Source of the DNA: Legionella sp. km772
GTDB lineage: Bacteria > Pseudomonadota > Gammaproteobacteria > Legionellales > Legionellaceae
Direction of reading: 5' to 3'
Assembly (NCBI RefSeq): GCF_003989735.1
Contig: NZ_RZGQ01000014.1
Location: 1 to 38,179 of the forward strand
Length of the DNA stretch: 38,179 bases
The position numbers and the translations under genes are program-made. The notes under the pieces were generated by a model. That model was given only the letters and a program-made list of their open reading frames with translations. It was not told where the DNA came from and did no database searches. This document shows, one piece after another, positions 33,556 through 38,179 of the stretch; position 1 is the stretch's first letter, and the number at the start of each line of letters is the position of its first letter.

Positions 33556-35436
33556 ATGAATCTTGAACAATTGTACGATGTCATCGTAGTTGGTGGCGGC
33601 CACGCAGGGACAGAGGCAGCTTTAGCTGCAGCACGTATGGGTGTGAATACCTTATTGCTGACCCACAATGTCGATTTATTAGGACAAATGTCCTGCAATC
33701 CAGCTATTGGCGGAATCGGCAAAGGCCATTTAGTTAAAGAAATTGATGCTCTAGATGGCGCGATGGCCAAAGCCGCGGATCAAGCGGGAATTCAATTTCG
33801 CATGCTTAATGCGTCCAAAGGACCGGCCGTACGAGCAACTCGGGCGCAAGCAGATCGCGTACTTTATCGCCAAGCCATTAGAACTATGCTGCAAGCACAG
33901 CCTAATTTGACCATTTTTCAGCAAGCAGTGGATGATTTAGTCATTGAGCAAGGTCGGGTATGCGGCGTAAAAACCCAAATGGGCTTTACCCTACGCGCTA
34001 AAGCAGTAGTTGTGACTGTCGGCACCTTCTTAGGTGGGAAAATTCACGTGGGTATGAGCCAATATGCCGGAGGTAGGGCTGGCGATCCACCATCGATTGC
34101 CTTATCGCACAGCTTACGCGACTTAAACTTACCTGTGGGGCGATTAAAAACGGGAACACCTCCACGCATCGATAAACGCTCGATTGATTTTAGCCAAATG
34201 GTGGAACAACCCGGTGACACTCCTTTGCCGGTGTTTTCTTATTTGGGAACGGTTGCGGACCACCCCCAACAAATTTCTTGCCATATTACCCACACCACCG
34301 AAGCCACTCATGAGATTATTCGTAATAATTTGCATCAGTCTCCAATGTATGCTGGGGTTATTGAAGGGGTTGGCCCCCGTTATTGCCCCTCTATTGAAGA
34401 TAAAATCGTACGTTTTGCGGATAAATTATCGCATCAAATCTTTGTTGAACCTGAGGGTTTAACGACAGAAGAAATTTATCCTAATGGAATCTCAACCAGC
34501 CTGCCTTTTGAAGTACAAGTACAATTTGTACGTACGATTAAAGGTTTTGAGAATGCCCATATTACCCGGCCTGGTTATGCTATCGAATACGATTATTTTG
34601 ACCCCCGAGGCTTAACTTCATTCTTGCAAACAAAGGCTATCCCTAATCTATTTTTTGCTGGACAAATTAACGGCACCACCGGTTATGAAGAAGCCGCGGC
34701 GCAAGGGCTTATTGCCGGGATGAATGCTGCCTTACAAGTACAAGATAAAGACCTATGGTGCCCTCGCCGCGATGAGGCTTATATTGGTGTGTTAATTGAT
34801 GATCTCATTACTTGCGGTACACAAGAACCTTACCGGATGTTTACTTCGCGCGCCGAATACCGCTTGCTCTTACGCGAAGACAATGCCGATTTACGTTTAA
34901 CTGCTAAAGGACGCGAATTAGGCTTAGTAGGCGATGTCCGCTGGGCTCATTTTTCTGCCAAAAAAGAAGCTATCGATACCACCCAAAACTTATTAGATAC
35001 TACGTGGGTTCGTGTAAACCATAATGGATTGCTTGAAGATATTTTAGTCAATCCCATGCAACATGATAACCGCGCCTCCGAGTTTTTGAAGCGTCCTGAA
35101 ATTAATTATCAACATTTACTTCTGATTGAAGAGTTAGGCTTACCCTCAATAAGTGCTGAAGTAATGGAACAAGTAGAAATCCAAACCAAATATGCAGGTT
35201 ACATTGAACGCCAGCAGCAAGATATTGAAAAGCTTAAGAAATATGAAAATACCTCCCTTCCCGAAGAATTTGATTATACAAGGGTTCGTGGCTTATCTAA
35301 TGAAGTCATGCAAAAATTAGCCGCTATTAAGCCGCGTAGTATTGCCCAAGCCGGAAGGATTTCAGGAGTAACCCCTGCCGCCTTGTCCCTACTCTTAGTC
35401 CATTTAAAAAAACAACGGCAATTAAATGAAGCATAA
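33556..35436 (+). CDS. mnmG: tRNA uridine-5-carboxymethylaminomethyl modification enzyme MnmG (GidA)
   Basis: FAD enzyme that, with MnmE, modifies the wobble uridine of several tRNAs. From ATG 33556 the protein has 626 residues. [19 protein letters not shown] (11-29) binds [26 protein letters not shown] and [17 protein letters not shown] are family signatures. The frame is open upstream to 33478, but that lies before the promoter. The rsmG ATG overlaps its last codons, as in many bacteria. Confidence 0.98.
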   Translation: MNLEQLYDVIVVGGGHAGTEAALAAARMGVNTLLLTHNVDLLGQMSCNPAIGGIGKGHLVKEIDALDGAMAKAADQAGIQFRMLNASKGPAVRATRAQADRVLYRQAIRTMLQAQPNLTIFQQAVDDLVIEQGRVCGVKTQMGFTLRAKAVVVTVGTFLGGKIHVGMSQYAGGRAGDPPSIALSHSLRDLNLPVGRLKTGTPPRIDKRSIDFSQMVEQPGDTPLPVFSYLGTVADHPQQISCHITHTTEATHEIIRNNLHQSPMYAGVIEGVGPRYCPSIEDKIVRFADKLSHQIFVEPEGLTTEEIYPNGISTSLPFEVQVQFVRTIKGFENAHITRPGYAIEYDYFDPRGLTSFLQTKAIPNLFFAGQINGTTGYEEAAAQGLIAGMNAALQVQDKDLWCPRRDEAYIGVLIDDLITCGTQEPYRMFTSRAEYRLLLREDNADLRLTAKGRELGLVGDVRWAHFSAKKEAIDTTQNLLDTTWVRVNHNGLLEDILVNPMQHDNRASEFLKRPEINYQHLLLIEELGLPSISAEVMEQVEIQTKYAGYIERQQQDIEKLKKYENTSLPEEFDYTRVRGLSNEVMQKLAAIKPRSIAQAGRISGVTPAALSLLLVHLKKQRQLNEA

Positions 35437-36052
35437 TGAATCAGTAGAGCACCTTCTTATACAGGGATTAGCGCAGTTTAATTTAAGCGAACTAAGTTCG
35501 CCTTTATTTCATTATTTATCCCTACTCCATAAATGGAATGCTGCCTATAACCTTACTGCCATCCGAGATATAGAGGCTATGGTGAGTAAACACCTCTTAG
35601 ATAGCTTAGCCATCCTACCGTGGTTGCAAGGTGATTCTATTCTTGATGTCGGCACTGGTGCAGGCCTACCCGGCATTCCTCTCGCTATCGCTCAACCCCA
35701 GCGCCACTTCGTGCTTTTAGACAGTAATGGTAAAAAAGTACGCTTTTTGAATGAAGTAAAACGGCAGCTTGGCTTAAAAAATTTAGAAATAGTACAATTT
35801 CGTGTCGAAAACTACCACCCAAACCAAGGTTTTGATACAGTAACTAGTAGAGCATTCAGTAGCCTCGAACAAATGATTTATTGGACCCAGCATCTCATCG
35901 CGCAAGAAGGTGTATGGCTTGCGATGAAAGGGCGCTATCCGGATGAGGAATTGAGCGCCTTAAATAAAAACTATCGTGTACAATCGTATACGGTGCAAGG
36001 TCTTGAGGGCGAGCGCTGCTGTGTCCTAATTGACAATATAACTAAGGAATAA
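35426..36052 (+). CDS. rsmG: 16S rRNA (guanine527-N7) methyltransferase RsmG (GidB)
   Basis: Methylates G527 of 16S rRNA. The 208 residues have the N-terminal [13 protein letters not shown] and HLLDSLA, the SAM loop [15 protein letters not shown] and [10 protein letters not shown]. The start lies 11 bases inside the mnmG 3' end, and parA starts two bases after its stop, so the four genes form one transcription unit. Confidence 0.97.
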   Translation: MKHNESVEHLLIQGLAQFNLSELSSPLFHYLSLLHKWNAAYNLTAIRDIEAMVSKHLLDSLAILPWLQGDSILDVGTGAGLPGIPLAIAQPQRHFVLLDSNGKKVRFLNEVKRQLGLKNLEIVQFRVENYHPNQGFDTVTSRAFSSLEQMIYWTQHLIAQEGVWLAMKGRYPDEELSALNKNYRVQSYTVQGLEGERCCVLIDNITKE

Positions 36053-36054
36053 AG

Positions 36055-36825
36055 ATGGCGAAAATAATAGCCATTGCCAACCAAAAAGGCGGTGTAGGCA
36101 AAACCACAACTGCAATCAATTTAGCTGCTTCCTTAAGCGCTAATCGTCAAAAAATTCTTTTAATTGACCTTGACCCCCAAGGTAATGCGACTATGGGGAG
36201 CGGCGTTGATAAAAATCAATTAGTGCACACCAGTAATGATGTATTATTGCACGATTGCCTGGCTGCGCAAGCTGCCCTAACCACTCACTGTGGCTATGAC
36301 TTGATCCCTGGCAATGAAGATTTAACAGTTGCCGAAGTCAGCCTGATGGAACGCAACCACCGCGAAACTTTTTTATATAAAGCCTTACAACCTATTCAAG
36401 CTGATTATGATTTTATTTTAATCGATTGTCCGCCCACCTTAAATACACTAACCATCAATGCCTTTGTGGCCGCGGATTCGATCCTCATTCCGATGCAATG
36501 CGAGTATTATGCTTTAGAAGGTTTAGCGGCTTTACTGTCTACTATAGAGCAAGTTAAATCTTCAGTTAACCCGCGTTTGCACCTGGAAGGGGTATTGCGT
36601 ACTATGTATGATGGGCGCAATCGTTTATGTGCGGAAGTATCTAAACAATTATTAGAACATTTCCCGTCTAAAGTATATAGAACCGTGATTCCACGTAATG
36701 TTCGATTAGCTGAAGCACCAAGCCATGGACTTGCAGCTTTACATTACGATAAAACATCCCCAGGCGCTGCAGCTTATATGGTGCTGGCCTCTGAACTAAT
36801 AAATAAACAAACTGTTGCAGGTTAA
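36055..36825 (+). CDS. parA: Chromosome-partitioning ATPase ParA (Soj)
   Basis: A Walker-type ATPase that moves ParB-parS complexes. The 256-residue protein starts with IANQKGGVGKTTTAINLA (deviant Walker A at 11-18), followed by LLIDLDPQGNAT and LIDCPPTLN. It lacks the long N-terminal helix-turn-helix of plasmid ParA proteins, which fits a chromosomal Soj-type protein. AAGGA precedes the start. Confidence 0.96.
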   Translation: MAKIIAIANQKGGVGKTTTAINLAASLSANRQKILLIDLDPQGNATMGSGVDKNQLVHTSNDVLLHDCLAAQAALTTHCGYDLIPGNEDLTVAEVSLMERNHRETFLYKALQPIQADYDFILIDCPPTLNTLTINAFVAADSILIPMQCEYYALEGLAALLSTIEQVKSSVNPRLHLEGVLRTMYDGRNRLCAEVSKQLLEHFPSKVYRTVIPRNVRLAEAPSHGLAALHYDKTSPGAAAYMVLASELINKQTVAG

Positions 36826-36836
36826 TTGAGGTATAA

Positions 36837-37706
36837 ATGACAGCAAAACGCGGTGGTCTTGGACGAAATTTATCGGCTTTATTAAGTCAATCCAACACGA
36901 CATTAGTGACTGATAAACCCCAACATGAACAATTGCAATTAGCGATTGAGTGTTTACAACCTGGTAAATATCAGCCCCGTGGAGAAATGGAAGAAATTCC
37001 ACTCAATGAATTAGCAGATTCAATAAAGAAACAAGGTGTATTACAACCCTTACTCGTACGCGAATTAAGTAATGGTAGTTATGAAATCATTGCCGGAGAG
37101 CGACGCTGGCGCGCGAGTCAACTTGCCGGCCTTAAAGAAGTTCCTGTTATCCTGAAACAAGTAGATGATGAAACAGCCATGGCGATGGCGTTGTTAGAGA
37201 ATTTGCAACGTGAAGATCTTAATGCCATGGATCAAGCACGTGCGATGTATAGACTCACTACCGAATTCGCCTTAACCCACCAGCAAGTCGCTGATCTGCT
37301 TTCTAAGTCTAGAACTGCAGTGAGTAATTTCTTGCGCTTAATGTCCTTATCTAGCTCGGTTAAAAAGCTTTTAGAGCATGGTGATTTAGATATGGGTCAT
37401 GCTCGCTCTTTGCTGGTGTTGGATGAAGAACAACAAAACCAAGCTGCGCAAATTATTATTGCGAAAAATTTATCCGTTAGAGAGACGGAGAAATTAGTAG
37501 AGCGCATGAAAAAAGGCTTAAGTGAAAAAGAAAGTACAAGGGAAGCTTTAACCCAAGGCTATCAAGAGCAATTAAATTACTTGACCCAGCGATTTGAAAC
37601 TCAAGTTAAATTAAAGACTAATGCCGCAGGAAAAGGGGCCCTGGTAATTAATTACAACAATGAGCACGATTTACAAAAAATTTTCTCCTTGCTACTCGAA
37701 AATTAA
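36837..37706 (+). CDS. parB: Chromosome-partitioning protein ParB (Spo0J)
   Basis: Binds parS and spreads as a CTP-dependent clamp. The 289 residues open with KRGGLGRNLSALL, typical of ParB and part of the ParA contact. The CTP-binding region contains IIAGERRWRA (84-93) and ENLQREDLNAMDQA. The helix-turn-helix is about 147-168 (THQQVADLLSKSRTAVSNFL), and a short C-terminal dimerisation domain ends the protein. Its stop overlaps the convergent truncated gene by four bases. I find no canonical parS in the window. Confidence 0.96.
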   Translation: MTAKRGGLGRNLSALLSQSNTTLVTDKPQHEQLQLAIECLQPGKYQPRGEMEEIPLNELADSIKKQGVLQPLLVRELSNGSYEIIAGERRWRASQLAGLKEVPVILKQVDDETAMAMALLENLQREDLNAMDQARAMYRLTTEFALTHQQVADLLSKSRTAVSNFLRLMSLSSSVKKLLEHGDLDMGHARSLLVLDEEQQNQAAQIIIAKNLSVRETEKLVERMKKGLSEKESTREALTQGYQEQLNYLTQRFETQVKLKTNAAGKGALVINYNNEHDLQKIFSLLLEN

Positions 37707-38062
37707 ACCGGATGAGCCCCGCGCTCATAGTCATCGTCGTGATCCTCGGTCTCCTCTTTAGACCGTTCAGCGTTCATGCTTGTTTGCGGACCTGTGCTCG
37801 TGATGGTGGGAGGTTGTCCTTTCTGCATACTAGAAGGTGAGCTCAATACTATATCGCTGCTTTCGCGTTTAGCAGCGAGATCTTTTTCTAGCGACTTATT
37901 AAATCCACTTGCGAGTCCAGAAAATCCACCAAATATGGCCCCTTTAACTGCACTTGCAATGGTGGATAAGCCTTTACCCTCTGCAACACCTTCAGCCAAA
38001 CCTTTCAAGGCACCTTTAACACCTTCATAGGCAGAGCTTGCAAAGGCTTTTGCTACACTGAA
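37703..38062 (-). pseudogene. 3' part of an orphan gene cut by an insertion sequence
   Basis: A minus-strand frame runs from the insertion-sequence boundary at 38062 to its stop at 37703, about 119 codons, and stays open into the element until a stop in its terminal repeat. The visible part begins FSVAKAFASSAYEGVKGAL, continues with Gly/Ala-rich amphipathic helices, then a Ser/Pro/Thr-rich linker and an acidic tail (EETEDHDDDYE). I do not recognise the family. The acidic tail resembles that of the orphan at 15406. The 5' part is missing here and may lie on the other side of the element. A TTG at 38008 is unlikely to be the true start. Confidence 0.7.
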
Positions 38063-38179
38063 TAACTCATGTTACGCACGGTCAATTTTAAGCTGCCATA
38101 TTTTTAAGCTCCTGCCAAGCAATCTGGTTCGCTCTAAGAATCAATTTGTACTTAATAGCAAAGTGATTTAAATGAGTTT
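38063..38179 (-). mobile_element. Insertion sequence, 3' end (right copy)
   Basis: The exact reverse complement of 3-119. The terminal repeat begins at 38063 and the transposase C-terminal frame runs on the minus strand from the right edge to its stop at 38088-38090. The element continues off the window. Its insertion interrupted the orphan frame at 37703-38062. Confidence 0.75.

Noticed and set aside
34038-34056. TTCACGTGGG inside mnmG as a possible parS core
   Set aside because: Only the central CACGTG matches; the outer arms are not palindromic and the codons encode conserved MnmG sequence.

Overview
The window reads as a chromosomal piece of a Legionella-like gammaproteobacterium (order Legionellales). 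It is AT-rich, most core proteins are clearly gammaproteobacterial, and the conserved block rppH-ptsP-tauE-lgt-thyA sits next to an argR-controlled gene. Between the housekeeping genes lie several lineage-specific proteins with internal repeats, coiled coils, membrane segments or acidic/polar C-termini, the style of Dot/Icm effectors. No Dot/Icm gene is in the window, so the genus is an inference.

Layout. 1-119 and 38063-38179 are the same insertion-sequence end in opposite orientation, a 117-bp perfect inverted repeat carrying the 3' end of a transposase gene. 205-5915: a small possibly HEPN-like protein on the minus strand, then a tRNA-dihydrouridine synthase and the tight run midA - PTPS/QueD-like protein - priA - hotdog thioesterase. 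5916-8871: an MFS transporter with a long structured leader, then argR divergent from an amino-acid-binding lipoprotein across two ARG boxes. 8921-14119 (minus): rppH-ptsP-tauE-lgt-thyA, joined by overlapping or abutting stop/start codons. 14279-18050: ansA, a repeat-containing orphan (minus) and glmU. 18100-23323: a membrane protein that looks like two fused YhhQ/VUT transporters, a 620-residue orphan with an N-terminal tandem repeat, a broken small membrane gene, and an App1-type HAD phosphatase. 23398-27376: metG-rsxB-nth (minus) and ubiX (plus). 27418-33420: two small hydrophobic orphans, queC, the GDP-mannose enzyme manC, and a 655-residue coiled-coil membrane protein preceded by a PmrA-like direct repeat. 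33556-37706: mnmG-rsmG-parA-parB. 37703-38062: the 3' part of an orphan gene cut by the right-hand insertion sequence.

How the genes work together. Core functions cover replication restart and segregation (priA, parAB), base-excision repair (nth), tRNA modification (dus, queC, mnmG), envelope building (glmU, lgt, manC), amino-acid sensing and supply (argR, binding protein, ansA, metG) and nitrogen-PTS signalling (ptsP). The orphans interleaved among them are the most likely source of new biology. The strongest leads are the fused VUT protein, the App1-like phosphatase, the PTPS-fold protein that has lost its catalytic residues, the structured leader upstream of the MFS gene, and the PmrA-like box before the 655-residue protein. 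No tRNA, rRNA or CRISPR array was seen.
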